Shown here: piece by piece, positions 41,626 through 49,903 of the stretch
Position numbering within the stretch: position 1 is the stretch's first letter
Layout of the letters: each line of letters starts with the position of its first letter
Origin: Haloglomus halophilum
GTDB lineage: Archaea; Halobacteriota; Halobacteria; Halobacteriales; Haloarculaceae
Assembly: GCF_024298885.1 (NCBI RefSeq)
Contig: NZ_CP101166.1
Location: 1,116,001 to 1,180,000, forward strand
Length of the DNA: 64,000 nt
Direction: 5' to 3'
Notes under the pieces: generated by a model
Told to the model about the DNA's origin: nothing
Seen by the model: the letters and a program-made list of their open reading frames with translations, nothing else
Databases searched by the model: none
Program-made: the position numbers and the translations under genes

Positions 41626-42798
41626 TCATCCGCGTAGCGCCTCGACCGGCCGTTCGCGGGCCGCACGCCAGGCCGGGTACGCTCCGGCGACGAGACTCGT
41701 CAGGATGCCGAAGCCGACGGCCGCGACCAGGTATCCGGCCGACTCGGCGGTGAAGGCGAAGGGGTCCCCGAGGAAGATGGCGTTCGCGGCCAGTACGACG
41801 AGCAGCGAGAGGCCGAGCCCGAGGACGGCGCCGATGCCCCCCAGCATCGCCGCCTCCACCAGCAGGATGCGGACGACATCGCGCTGCGTGTAGCCGACCG
41901 CCCGGAGGACGCCGATCTCCTCGCGCCGCTTGAGCACCGCCATCAGCATCGTGTTCATGATGGCGACGCCCGCGACCAGCAGCGAGAGCGACCCCAGTCC
42001 GGCGAGGAAGACGTTGATACCGTCGATGATGGTCCTGAGCAGGCGGAGGAGCGAGGTGAGCTCGAACACGAGCAGTAGCTCCTTCCGGTCGTTGAACCGT
42101 TCCCGAAGCGCCGTCGCGGCGGCCTCGGCCTCGTCGGCCGACCCGGTTGTGACCCGGACCTGGCTGTACCGACGGTTCTCGGCCTGCTCGATGGGGAGAT
42201 ACACGCCGGTCGAGCCGAAGCCCTGGGTCTCGGTCAGCACGGCGCTGACGCGGTAGGTCCGTTCCCGCTCGACGGTCGTCCCACCGGTCCGCTCCTGGCT
42301 GACGAGCGTGATGCGGTCGTCCGGCGAGAGGCCGCGCTCGGCCGCGAATCCGGCGGAGACGACCGCACTCCGGCGCCAGTTCTCCGGAATCGCCCCCCGC
42401 TCGACGGTGTACAGCGGCCGCACGTCCTCGATGAACGTGACCGACACCGGCGCCCGGCGCCCGGCCCGGCCGACCACCTCCCGCGAGGCGCTCTGCGTGG
42501 CGACCACCCCCGCCGGCCCGACCGTCTCCTCGATGGCGAGCAGGTCCTCGCGGTCGAAGTAGCGCTCGGGCTTGTCGAAGCCGGGCGCGACGAAGACGTT
42601 GGTAGCACCCTGCTCCTGGATGGAGTTGAGCTGGCTCTGCTTGAACGCCGCCCCGCCCGCGCCGATGGTGCCGATGGCGACGACGCCGATGAGGATGGCC
42701 GCGGCGGCCAGCGCCGACCGTGCCTTCGCCCGCGAGACGTTCCGCCGGGCGATGACGACCGACGGGAACCGGCCGGTGAGGCGGTAGAGCCAGCTCAC
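41626..42798 (-). CDS. MacB-type ABC transporter permease, second copy
   Basis: The 390-residue protein has an N-terminal membrane helix (AAAAILIGVVAIGTIGAGGA), then an extracytoplasmic MacB-like domain (about 50-245), then three C-terminal helices of the FtsX fold with MNTMLMAVLKRREEIGVLRA and the ending AGAYPAWRAARERPVEALRG. The GTG at 42798 (VSWLYRLTGRFPSVVIARRN) aligns with the paralogue's start. It is the last gene of the four-gene operon, 43 bases after its paralogue, with which it likely forms a heterodimer. Confidence 0.9.
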   Translation of the reverse strand: MSWLYRLTGRFPSVVIARRNVSRAKARSALAAAAILIGVVAIGTIGAGGAAFKQSQLNSIQEQGATNVFVAPGFDKPERYFDREDLLAIEETVGPAGVVATQSASREVVGRAGRRAPVSVTFIEDVRPLYTVERGAIPENWRRSAVVSAGFAAERGLSPDDRITLVSQERTGGTTVERERTYRVSAVLTETQGFGSTGVYLPIEQAENRRYSQVRVTTGSADEAEAAATALRERFNDRKELLLVFELTSLLRLLRTIIDGINVFLAGLGSLSLLVAGVAIMNTMLMAVLKRREEIGVLRAVGYTQRDVVRILLVEAAMLGGIGAVLGLGLSLLVVLAANAIFLGDPFAFTAESAGYLVAAVGFGILTSLVAGAYPAWRAARERPVEALRG

Positions 42799-42841
42799 GC
42801 GAACACACCCCCTGGAGTAGCCGGGTGGGCGCCCCCGGCCA

Positions 42842-44023
42842 TCACCCGAGCACCTCCACGGGCGGCCGGTTGGCCGCCTTCCACGCGGGGTAGATACCCG
42901 CGACGAGCGCGGTGACGATGCCGAAGCCGACCCCGAGGCCGACGTACCGCAGGCCGGCGTCGGTGAACGCCAGCGGGTCGCCGACGAGCACCTGGTTGAC
43001 CACCGCACCGATACCGAGCGCGACGGGGGCGCCGATGGCGGCTCCCACGATGCCGAGGATGGTCGCCTCGGCGACGAGCAGGCTGATGACCGCGCGTTTC
43101 GGGTAGCCCACCGCCCGGAAGACGCCGATCTCCCCCTCGCGCTCGATGGCCGACATCAGCATCGTGTTGGCGATGGTGACCGCCGCGACGAGCAGGGAGA
43201 TGGCGCCGATGCCGATGAGGAACTGGTTGACGGTGGCGAAGAACTGCTCGAACTGCTGGCGCTGGTCCTGGACCGTGCTGACGTCGACCGTCCGGCGACG
43301 GTCGTTGAACTCGGCCTCGATGCCGGCGGCCGCGTCGTCGACCGACCGGACCTGCGGGTCGACCCGGACGATGGCGCGCCCGTACTCGCCGTCGTCGAAC
43401 TGCGCCAGCGGGACGAACACCGTCTGGTCGGCGCTCAGCGGGTCGGCGAACCCCTGTGGCTCGAGGACGGCCGCGACCCGGAACGAGCGCTCGAACTCGC
43501 CGTTCACGAGGACCGCCATCCGGTCGCCCGGCTGGATGTCGTTGTCGTTGGCGACCCGGCTCCCGACGATGATGCTCCGCCGCCAGTTGGCCGGAATCGT
43601 GCCGGCCCGCGCGTCGTAGAACGCCCCCGGGTCCCCCAGTCCCCGCACCTGGACCGTCAGTAGCGGGTCCCCCTCGGGGGACCGGACGAACGACCCCGCC
43701 GGCTCCACGACGGGGAGGACGGTCGCACCGCCGCTGGCGCGCCGCATCCGGCCGATCTCCGCGTCGGTGAACGTCGTGTCGGGCTCACCGCCCTCCTCGG
43801 GGTAGAACACCGGGTCGACGGTCGCGGTTCCGCCGAACCCCTCGTAGGCCTCCAGCTGGTCCTGTTTGAACGCCTCGCCGCCGGTGCCGATGGCGCCGAT
43901 GGCGACCACCCCGATGACGATGGCGACCACCGCCAGCACCGTCCGCGCCGTGGCCCGCGAGAGGTTCCGACGGGCCAGCACCAGCGTCGGGAACTGGACG
44001 GCGAGCCGGCGGAGCGGCTTCAC
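42842..44023 (-). CDS. MacB-type ABC transporter permease, first copy
   Basis: This 393-residue protein is clearly paralogous to the next gene: both start with a LARRN or IARRN helix entry and carry VVAIGAIGTGG or VVAIGTIGAGG. It has the periplasmic-type domain and the FtsX C-terminus (NTMLMSAIEREGEIGVFRAV; AGIYPAWKAANRPPVEVLG). It starts with GTG at 44023 and overlaps the ATPase gene by four bases. Such complexes are mechanotransmitters that move lipoproteins or peptides rather than solutes through a channel. Confidence 0.9.
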   Translation of the reverse strand: MKPLRRLAVQFPTLVLARRNLSRATARTVLAVVAIVIGVVAIGAIGTGGEAFKQDQLEAYEGFGGTATVDPVFYPEEGGEPDTTFTDAEIGRMRRASGGATVLPVVEPAGSFVRSPEGDPLLTVQVRGLGDPGAFYDARAGTIPANWRRSIIVGSRVANDNDIQPGDRMAVLVNGEFERSFRVAAVLEPQGFADPLSADQTVFVPLAQFDDGEYGRAIVRVDPQVRSVDDAAAGIEAEFNDRRRTVDVSTVQDQRQQFEQFFATVNQFLIGIGAISLLVAAVTIANTMLMSAIEREGEIGVFRAVGYPKRAVISLLVAEATILGIVGAAIGAPVALGIGAVVNQVLVGDPLAFTDAGLRYVGLGVGFGIVTALVAGIYPAWKAANRPPVEVLG

Positions 44024-44820
44024 GCCCCACCACCCGGGTCGGTCGCCATGGGCTCGTCGTCGCGGACCTCACCGTCGACGAGATTCACCACCCGGTCGGC
44101 CGCCGCCGCGACGTAGTCGTCGTGGGTCACGGTGACGACGGCGACATCCTCCTCGGCCCGGAGCTCGTCGAACAGGTCGAGGATGCTGTCGCCGGTCGCC
44201 CGGTCGAGGTTGCCGGTCGGCTCGTCGGCCAGCAGGATGGCAGGGTCGTTGATGAGCGCGCGGGCGACAGCGACGCGCTGTTTCTGCCCGCCCGACAGCT
44301 CGTCGGGATAGTGGTCCAGCCGCTCGCCGAGCCCGACCCGCTCCAGCAGCGTCCGCGCCCGCTCACGGGTCCGTTTCGGCGTTCGGTCGAGCATCCGGGG
44401 CATCTCCACGTTCTCCAGCGCGGTCAGCGTCGGGATGAGGTAGAACTGCTGGAAGACGAAGCCGATGGTCCGTTTGCGCTCGCGGGTCGCCCGGGCGTCG
44501 GAGAACGTCGCCACGTCCTCGTCGCGGAGTCGGACCGTGCCGCTGGTCGGCACGTCGAGCAGCCCAAGCAGGTTCAACAGCGTGGACTTCCCGCTGCCGG
44601 AGGGCCCGACGACCGCGACGAAGTCCGCGGGCCCGATACCGAAGTCGATGCCCTTCAGCGCCCGGACGACGGTGTCACCGGTCTCGTACTCCTTGACGAC
44701 ATCCTCGCCCCGGATGATGGCGTTCTCGGGGATGTACGAGCCCGACTGCGGGTCCGAGCGCGGGTCCGAGCGTGGGTCGGCAGAGCGGCCGTCGCCGGCG
44801 TCACGTTCCACGGCGGTCAC
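44020..44820 (-). CDS. ABC transporter ATPase, LolD/MacB type
   Basis: The 266-residue protein has all ABC motifs: Walker A VVGPSGSGKSTLLNLLG, Q-loop FVFQQFYLIPTL, signature YPDELSGGQKQRVAVARALI, Walker B ILLADEPTGNLD, and the switch His in VTVTHD. A Ser/Asp-rich repeat (DPRSDPRSDPQSG) lies before the domain. It energises the two permeases encoded directly downstream. It overlaps genes on both sides by four bases, so translation of the operon is coupled. Confidence 0.94.
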   Translation of the reverse strand: MTAVERDAGDGRSADPRSDPRSDPQSGSYIPENAIIRGEDVVKEYETGDTVVRALKGIDFGIGPADFVAVVGPSGSGKSTLLNLLGLLDVPTSGTVRLRDEDVATFSDARATRERKRTIGFVFQQFYLIPTLTALENVEMPRMLDRTPKRTRERARTLLERVGLGERLDHYPDELSGGQKQRVAVARALINDPAILLADEPTGNLDRATGDSILDLFDELRAEEDVAVVTVTHDDYVAAAADRVVNLVDGEVRDDEPMATDPGGGA

Positions 44821-46658
44821 CCCCGCCGCCAGCGGTAGACGGCCACGGCGGCCCCCACCACCACGAGGACGACGACGATGGGCACCAGCGGGAGCCCGCC
44901 GCCACCGCCGCCGCGGCTCGGCTCGGGAGCGGCCTGCTGGACGGGTACGTCGGTGGTGAACGACCGCTCGACACCGTCGACGACGTAGCTCACCCGGACC
45001 GGGGCCGTCGAGACGTTGCCGTCGACCGCGGTCGAGAGGGTGAACGAGGCGAAGTCGCTGGCGTCGACGCCGCCAACGAAGTAGTCGGCGGCGGTGACCT
45101 GCTCGCCGTCGACCGACACGACGACCGCTTCCACGTCGCTGGACCCGACGTTGCTGGCGGTTGCCGAGATCTCCAGGCCGGCGCCGGTCTCGACCGCCTC
45201 GACGCCCGTCAGCGTTATCTCGCCGGGGTTGGCGGGGGCGCCGAACGACGCCTCGAACTGGCGGGTGATGCGCCGGCGGATGCCGTCGTCGGTGTAGACG
45301 AGCGTCACGTTCACCGGGTAGCTGCCGCGCTCGGCGACGCTGGCCGGGTAGCTGAACGTCGCGCTCCCCCCGGCCTCCAGCGTCGAGCGGACCCGCTCGG
45401 TCACCTCGAACTCGGCCTCGGGCGAGTCGGCCACGACCCGTACCTGCCGGATCTCGTTCTCCAGCCCGTTGGCGACGGTGACGTTCACCGGCCGTGTCGC
45501 GCCGGGGACGGCGTCCGCGACGGTCACCTCGACCTGCGGCCGCTCGACGGGGGCACCGCCCCGCCCGAGGTCGACCGTGGTCGTCTCGCGGACGGTGCGG
45601 CGCTCGCCACCGGGAGTCGTGTACCGGAGCGTCAGCGAGACCGTGCTCCGGGCCTGATCGGGGAAGGTCGTATCGTAGGTGAACGTCCGCTCGGCGCCCG
45701 CCCCGAGGTCGGCGGCGAACCGGCGGGGGCTCTCGACGCGGACGTTCGAGCCGTTCGCCACCACCTCGATGTCGCCGAGCGATGCCTGCCGCCCGTTCGC
45801 GACGGTGACGGCGACCGGCGTCTCGCCGCCGACGCTCGCGTTCCGGACCGCGACATCGAGGCCGACACCCGTCCCCACGTCGACGGTCGCGCTGTCGCGG
45901 AGCGTCCGCGTCTCCCCGGTGCTGGTCGTGTACCGGAGCGTCGCGTCGACGGTCCGGTCGCCGACCTCGGTGAACGTCGCTGCGTAGGTGAACGTCCGGT
46001 CCGCGCCGGGTGCGAGCGTCGCGTCGAGTCGCCGCGGGTCGTCGACCTCGAGGGCCGTTCCGTCGACGGTCAACTCGAGGTCACGGAACTCCGACCGGTC
46101 GCCGTTCGAGACGTTGACCGCGAGCGGCGCCTCGTCGCCGACCGTCGCCCCGGACCCGACCACGTTCATCCGGAGGCCACCCTCGCTGACGCTGACCGTG
46201 ACGGGGTACTGGAGCCGGACCCGATCGCCGTCGTCGGACTCGCCGCGGACGTAGACGCGCAGGTCCTTCACGCCCGGTTCGGAGAACGACACCGACAGCG
46301 GGACCGTCAGCGACCCGCCCGGCGTCACCGTGCCGAAGTCCTCCGCCCGGGCGTACTCCCGGATGTCGTCACCACCCGCGCGACGGATGTAGATGTCGTT
46401 CACCTCGACGCTGTCGGGGCTGCTCTCGGCGACACGGACGGTCGTCCGTATCTCCGTTCGCTGGCCGGGCGTCGGCTGTTCGGGCGTGACGGTGACGTTC
46501 GGGATCGAGACGTGGGGGTCGCCATCGGACTGGGCGGTCGCGGCTCCCACCGCGACCGACCCTGCGAGCGCTGCCAGCAGGACCGACAGCGAGAACGCGG
46601 CCACGAGCAGTATCCGCGACCGACCGCGCTGCAGGGCGCCGGCAGTCCAGCGGCTCAT
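44817..46658 (-). CDS. Secreted, C-terminally anchored protein with CARDB-like repeats
   Basis: The 613-residue protein has an N-terminal signal (ILLVAAFSLSVLLAALAGSV followed by AVGAATAQ). Several repeated immunoglobulin-like units of about 100 residues follow, each with the pattern NVTVANG..., T-F-x-Y-x-x-T-F and TLRYTT (units near 150, 250, 350, 450), typical of NEW3/CARDB-type repeats. The C-terminus has a Gly-rich hinge, one membrane helix (PIVVVLVVVGAAVAVY) and RWRRG. It starts the ABC operon and overlaps the ATPase gene by four bases, so it is probably the surface partner or substrate-binding arm of the MacB-type transporter. Confidence 0.82.
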   Translation of the reverse strand: MSRWTAGALQRGRSRILLVAAFSLSVLLAALAGSVAVGAATAQSDGDPHVSIPNVTVTPEQPTPGQRTEIRTTVRVAESSPDSVEVNDIYIRRAGGDDIREYARAEDFGTVTPGGSLTVPLSVSFSEPGVKDLRVYVRGESDDGDRVRLQYPVTVSVSEGGLRMNVVGSGATVGDEAPLAVNVSNGDRSEFRDLELTVDGTALEVDDPRRLDATLAPGADRTFTYAATFTEVGDRTVDATLRYTTSTGETRTLRDSATVDVGTGVGLDVAVRNASVGGETPVAVTVANGRQASLGDIEVVANGSNVRVESPRRFAADLGAGAERTFTYDTTFPDQARSTVSLTLRYTTPGGERRTVRETTTVDLGRGGAPVERPQVEVTVADAVPGATRPVNVTVANGLENEIRQVRVVADSPEAEFEVTERVRSTLEAGGSATFSYPASVAERGSYPVNVTLVYTDDGIRRRITRQFEASFGAPANPGEITLTGVEAVETGAGLEISATASNVGSSDVEAVVVSVDGEQVTAADYFVGGVDASDFASFTLSTAVDGNVSTAPVRVSYVVDGVERSFTTDVPVQQAAPEPSRGGGGGGLPLVPIVVVLVVVGAAVAVYRWRRG

Positions 46659-46811
46659 CGACCCACCCCGTGGAGGAGGCGTTCGGGGACCATGTCAGTA
46701 CGTCTCGACCTAGATGGGTGTTCTACTTAGTGATTGGCCAGCGCGGCGACGCCGGGAGCGTGTCGACACCGGAGCCCTAGAGCTAAGCCCCGACCGCCCG
46801 CACGCGGTGGC

Positions 46812-48260
46812 GTGACAGACACGTTCCAGTCGGCCGCGGCCATCGCCCGCGAGGTCCGTGCGGGCGACCGGTCTGCCGTCGACACCGTCGAGCCGTTCCT
46901 CGAGCGTATCGCCGACCGCGGGGACCCCACCAACGCCCTCGTGACGGTTCTCGACGAGCGTGCCCGCGAGCAGGCCGCTGCCGTCGACGAGCAGGTCGCC
47001 GACGGCGAGGACCCCGGCCCGCTGGCGGGCGTCCCGCTCGCCGTGAAGGACCTCACCGAGACCATCGAGGGCGTCCCCAACACGCACGGGCTGAAACCGC
47101 TCGCGGACAACGTCGCCGACCACACCACCGTGACCGTCCGGCGGCTGGAGGCCGCGGGTGCGGTCGTCGTCGGGACGACGAACACGCCGGAACTCGGCCA
47201 CACGCCGCTCACCTACAACGAGCTACAGGGCCCGACCGCGACGCCGTTCGACCTCGAACGGAACGCCGGGGGCTCTTCGGGCGGCTCGGCGGCCGCACTC
47301 GCCGACGGCCTCACCGTCCTCGCGACCGGGAGCGACGTGGGCGGCTCGCTCCGCAATCCGGCCTCCTGCTGTGGCGTCGTCTCCGTCAAACCCTCGTACG
47401 GGCTGGTCCCGAAGGAGACCCGCCCGGACGGGTTCAACTCGCACTCCCCGTTCGCCGTGCTGGGGCCGATGGCCCGCAGCGTCGAGGACGCCGGGCTGAT
47501 GCTGGACGTGCTCGCCGGCCAGGACGACATCGACCCGTTCTCCGTGCCCGCCGAGGGCGACTACGCCGCCGCCGCGGCGGGCGGCGTCCCGGCCGACGAG
47601 TTCGACGTGGGCTACTCGCCGGACCTCGACCGGTTCGCCGTGGAGCAGTCGGTGCGCGACGCGTGCCGCGAGGCCGTGGACGCGCTCGCGGACGCGGGCG
47701 CCGCGGTCGAGGACACCGCGGTCGGCGGCCCGCCGAAGGGCGACATGACATTCGACTACGGCAAGCAGGCCACCGCCTTCTTCGCCACCATCGTCGACCG
47801 TCTGGAGGACGAGCACCCCGACCTCGACATCGAGGGCGACCACGCGGGCGAGGTCTCGCCCACGCTGCTCAACACGCTCGGGATGGGCCGGGGCCACGGC
47901 GCCGACGACTACCTGGACGCCAACGTTGGCCGGACGGCGTTCTACGACGCCGTCGAGGACGCCCTGGATGGCCGGGACGCGCTCGCCGTGCCCGTGCTGG
48001 CGACGCCGCCGCTGCCGCTGGAGGGGGAGTTCCCCAACGAGATCGACGGTGAGAACGTCGCCGGCCTGCCGATGGACTGGATGCTCTCCTGGCCGTTCAA
48101 CATGAGCGGCCACCCCGTCGTGACGGTGCCCGCCGGGCTCACGGACGACGGGCTCCCCGTGGGCCTGCAGCTGGTGGGCCACCGCTACGACGAGGAGCGC
48201 CTGCTGTCGCTGGCGGCCGCGTACGAGGCCGCGAACCCCTGGAGCTACCCGGACGCCTGA
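46812..48260 (+). CDS. Amidase signature family protein
   Basis: The 482-residue protein has the complete Ser-cisSer-Lys triad: Lys in VPLAVKDLTETIEG (about residue 80), Ser in the glycine-serine stretch RNAGGSSGGSAAALADG and the nucleophile in TGSDVGGSLRNPAS. The late segment SWPFNMSGHPVVTVPAGLTD is also typical. It hydrolyses an amide bond; substrates in this family range from simple amides to Gln in GatA. Lack of adjacent gatB/gatC genes argues for a stand-alone amidase. The GTG at 46812 gives the normal length. Confidence 0.9.
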   Translation: MTDTFQSAAAIAREVRAGDRSAVDTVEPFLERIADRGDPTNALVTVLDERAREQAAAVDEQVADGEDPGPLAGVPLAVKDLTETIEGVPNTHGLKPLADNVADHTTVTVRRLEAAGAVVVGTTNTPELGHTPLTYNELQGPTATPFDLERNAGGSSGGSAAALADGLTVLATGSDVGGSLRNPASCCGVVSVKPSYGLVPKETRPDGFNSHSPFAVLGPMARSVEDAGLMLDVLAGQDDIDPFSVPAEGDYAAAAAGGVPADEFDVGYSPDLDRFAVEQSVRDACREAVDALADAGAAVEDTAVGGPPKGDMTFDYGKQATAFFATIVDRLEDEHPDLDIEGDHAGEVSPTLLNTLGMGRGHGADDYLDANVGRTAFYDAVEDALDGRDALAVPVLATPPLPLEGEFPNEIDGENVAGLPMDWMLSWPFNMSGHPVVTVPAGLTDDGLPVGLQLVGHRYDEERLLSLAAAYEAANPWSYPDA

Positions 48261-48285
48261 GCCGGGAGGAGACGAGACCGCTCGC

Positions 48286-49353
48286 TCAATCTCGACCGAC
48301 GACACCCGTCACCGTCGCGGCCTCGCGCGCGGCGCGCTCGTTCACGCCGTCGCCGAGGATGGTGTAGCGGTCGCGGATGGTGTGAGCGGTCGTCACCGCC
48401 TCGAGGAAGTCCTCGTCGTCGATGCCGAGTTCGGCGGCGTCCGTCGGCGCCCCGAGGTTCTCCAGCGCCGCGCGGACGTTGCGCCACTCCCCGTCCTCGC
48501 CGGAGTGGAGGTACTCCGTGACGAGCGAGGCGACCCCGACCTGGTGGCCGTGGAGTGCCGCGCCGGGGGCGATGCGGTCGAGCTGGTGGGAGATGAGGTG
48601 CTCGGCGCCCGACGCCGGCCGCGAGGAGCCCGCGATGGACATCGCCACGCCCGAGGAGACCAGCGCCTTCACGACGATCCACGCGCTCTCCTCCAGTCCC
48701 CGCTTGATGGAGTCGGCCGCGCCCACCAGCATCTCGGCGGTCATCTGGCTCAGCGCGCCGGCGTACTCGCTGTACTCGACGTTCTTCAGCCGGTGGGCCA
48801 GCTGCCAGTCCTTGACCGCGGTGTAGTTCGAGATGATGTCGGCACAGCCCGCCGTCGTCAGGCGCCACGGCGCCGCCGCGAGGAGTTCGGTGTCGGCGAT
48901 GACCGCGAGCGGCGGGTCCGCGGCGACGGAGTGGCGCGTGTCGCCCTCGGGAACCGACCCACGCCCGGAGACGATACCGTCGTGGCTGGCCGCCGTCGGA
49001 ACCGACACCAGCGCGAGGTCCAGCTCGTCCGCGGCCATCTTCGCGATGTCGATGGGTTTGCCGCCGCCGATGCCGATGAGGAAGTCCGCGTCGGCCTCGC
49101 GGGCGGCCGCCATGACCTGCTCCACGGCGCCGAAGGAAGCCTCCTCGACGATGGTGGTCTCGGGCGTGGTGCCACGGTCCGCGAACTGCTCGGCGACCCG
49201 GTCGCCCGCGAGTTCCGCCGGCGTCGGCGAGGTCACGAGGAGGGGCGTCCCGCTCAGGTAGAGGTCGTCGACCGCCTCGCCAACCTGGTCGAGGACGCCG
49301 TGCCCCACCACCACGTTCCGGGGCAGGCGTATCCACGTCGACTTGTCGAACAT
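48286..49353 (-). CDS. egsA: NAD(P)-dependent glycerol-1-phosphate dehydrogenase
   Basis: The 355-residue protein starts MFDKSTWIRLPRNVVVGHGV, the archaeal G1PDH opening. It has the dinucleotide motif FLIGIGGGKPIDIAKMAADE, the family segment SVPTAASHDGIVSGRGSVPE with the zinc-ligand Asp nearby, and the metal-binding His residues in SGAEHLISHQLD and LHGHQVG. It reduces dihydroxyacetone phosphate to sn-glycerol-1-phosphate, the first step of archaeal membrane lipid synthesis, in the cytoplasm. A GTTTACG box centred 27 bases upstream indicates a leaderless transcript. Confidence 0.95.
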   Translation of the reverse strand: MFDKSTWIRLPRNVVVGHGVLDQVGEAVDDLYLSGTPLLVTSPTPAELAGDRVAEQFADRGTTPETTIVEEASFGAVEQVMAAAREADADFLIGIGGGKPIDIAKMAADELDLALVSVPTAASHDGIVSGRGSVPEGDTRHSVAADPPLAVIADTELLAAAPWRLTTAGCADIISNYTAVKDWQLAHRLKNVEYSEYAGALSQMTAEMLVGAADSIKRGLEESAWIVVKALVSSGVAMSIAGSSRPASGAEHLISHQLDRIAPGAALHGHQVGVASLVTEYLHSGEDGEWRNVRAALENLGAPTDAAELGIDDEDFLEAVTTAHTIRDRYTILGDGVNERAAREAATVTGVVGRD

Positions 49354-49376
49354 ACCGGGAGTGGTGGGCCGGCCGG

Positions 49377-49383
49377 CGTAAAC
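49377..49383 (-). promoter_or_regulatory. TATA box of egsA
   Basis: GTTTACG on the minus strand, centred 27 bases from the ATG at 49353. The same heptamer drives the UppS-like gene at 25926-25932. Confidence 0.6.
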
Positions 49384-49892
49384 GTTCGGCACCGGAACGG
49401 CTAGACGGGGACGATGCCCCATTTGTCACTAAATCCTCGCACAAATATAAAAAGTAAACTATTAACAGAATTGGGCAGACTTTTCCGACTTATCTCGGCA
49501 TTAACGATGGCGACGGGGACGCCTACGAAGCCCTCGCGCGCTCGCCCTTCCAGTCCACCAGGACATAGAACGTAGCACGGAGCGGCGGCCCTGCCCTTCC
49601 CCAGGTCGCGCGGGCCTCGCGCGCACGGCGCTACGCGCCGTTTGCCGGGGCGGCGAAGCCGCCCCGCTGCTCGGCCACGCGCTCCCGGCCAGATATCGGC
49701 TGCATCCGCGAGCGGAGCGAGCGGTTCACCGGCCGAAGCGCCCGCAGGGCGCGGAGGCCGGCCTTTTTTCTGAATGTTTTTTGCGACGAGTGGATTGTCG
49801 GCTGCGCCGACAATCTATTAGCTGGCGGCGTAGCCGCCAGCCGGTACCCGCAGCGCGCCGGCTTCGCCGGCGCGCAAGCGGTACCCGAGTCG
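49384..49892. other. Non-coding region containing an array of perfect hairpins
   Basis: There is no credible gene between egsA and the reductase. The part nearest egsA is AT-rich (caaatataaaaagtaaac near 49443). From 49625 to 49875 there are six perfect palindromes with three-base loops: 49625-49641, 49646-49666, 49738-49752, 49793-49815, 49821-49841 and 49853-49875, with stems of 6-10 pairs and loops TAC, GAA, GCA, TGC, GTA and TTC. Four of them share the core CGGC-NNN-GCCG. The third is nested in an outer stem (CCGGCC/GGCCGG) followed by T6 on the plus strand, like an intrinsic terminator. Confidence 0.75.
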
Positions 49893-49899
49893 GAAAAAA
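49893..49899 (-). terminator. Oligo-T terminator of the reductase gene
   Basis: On the minus strand CTTTTTT begins a few bases after the reductase stop codon; oligo-T runs are the main intrinsic terminators in archaea. Palindromes of the hairpin array follow directly. Confidence 0.5.
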
Positions 49900-49903
49900 G
49901 CTC

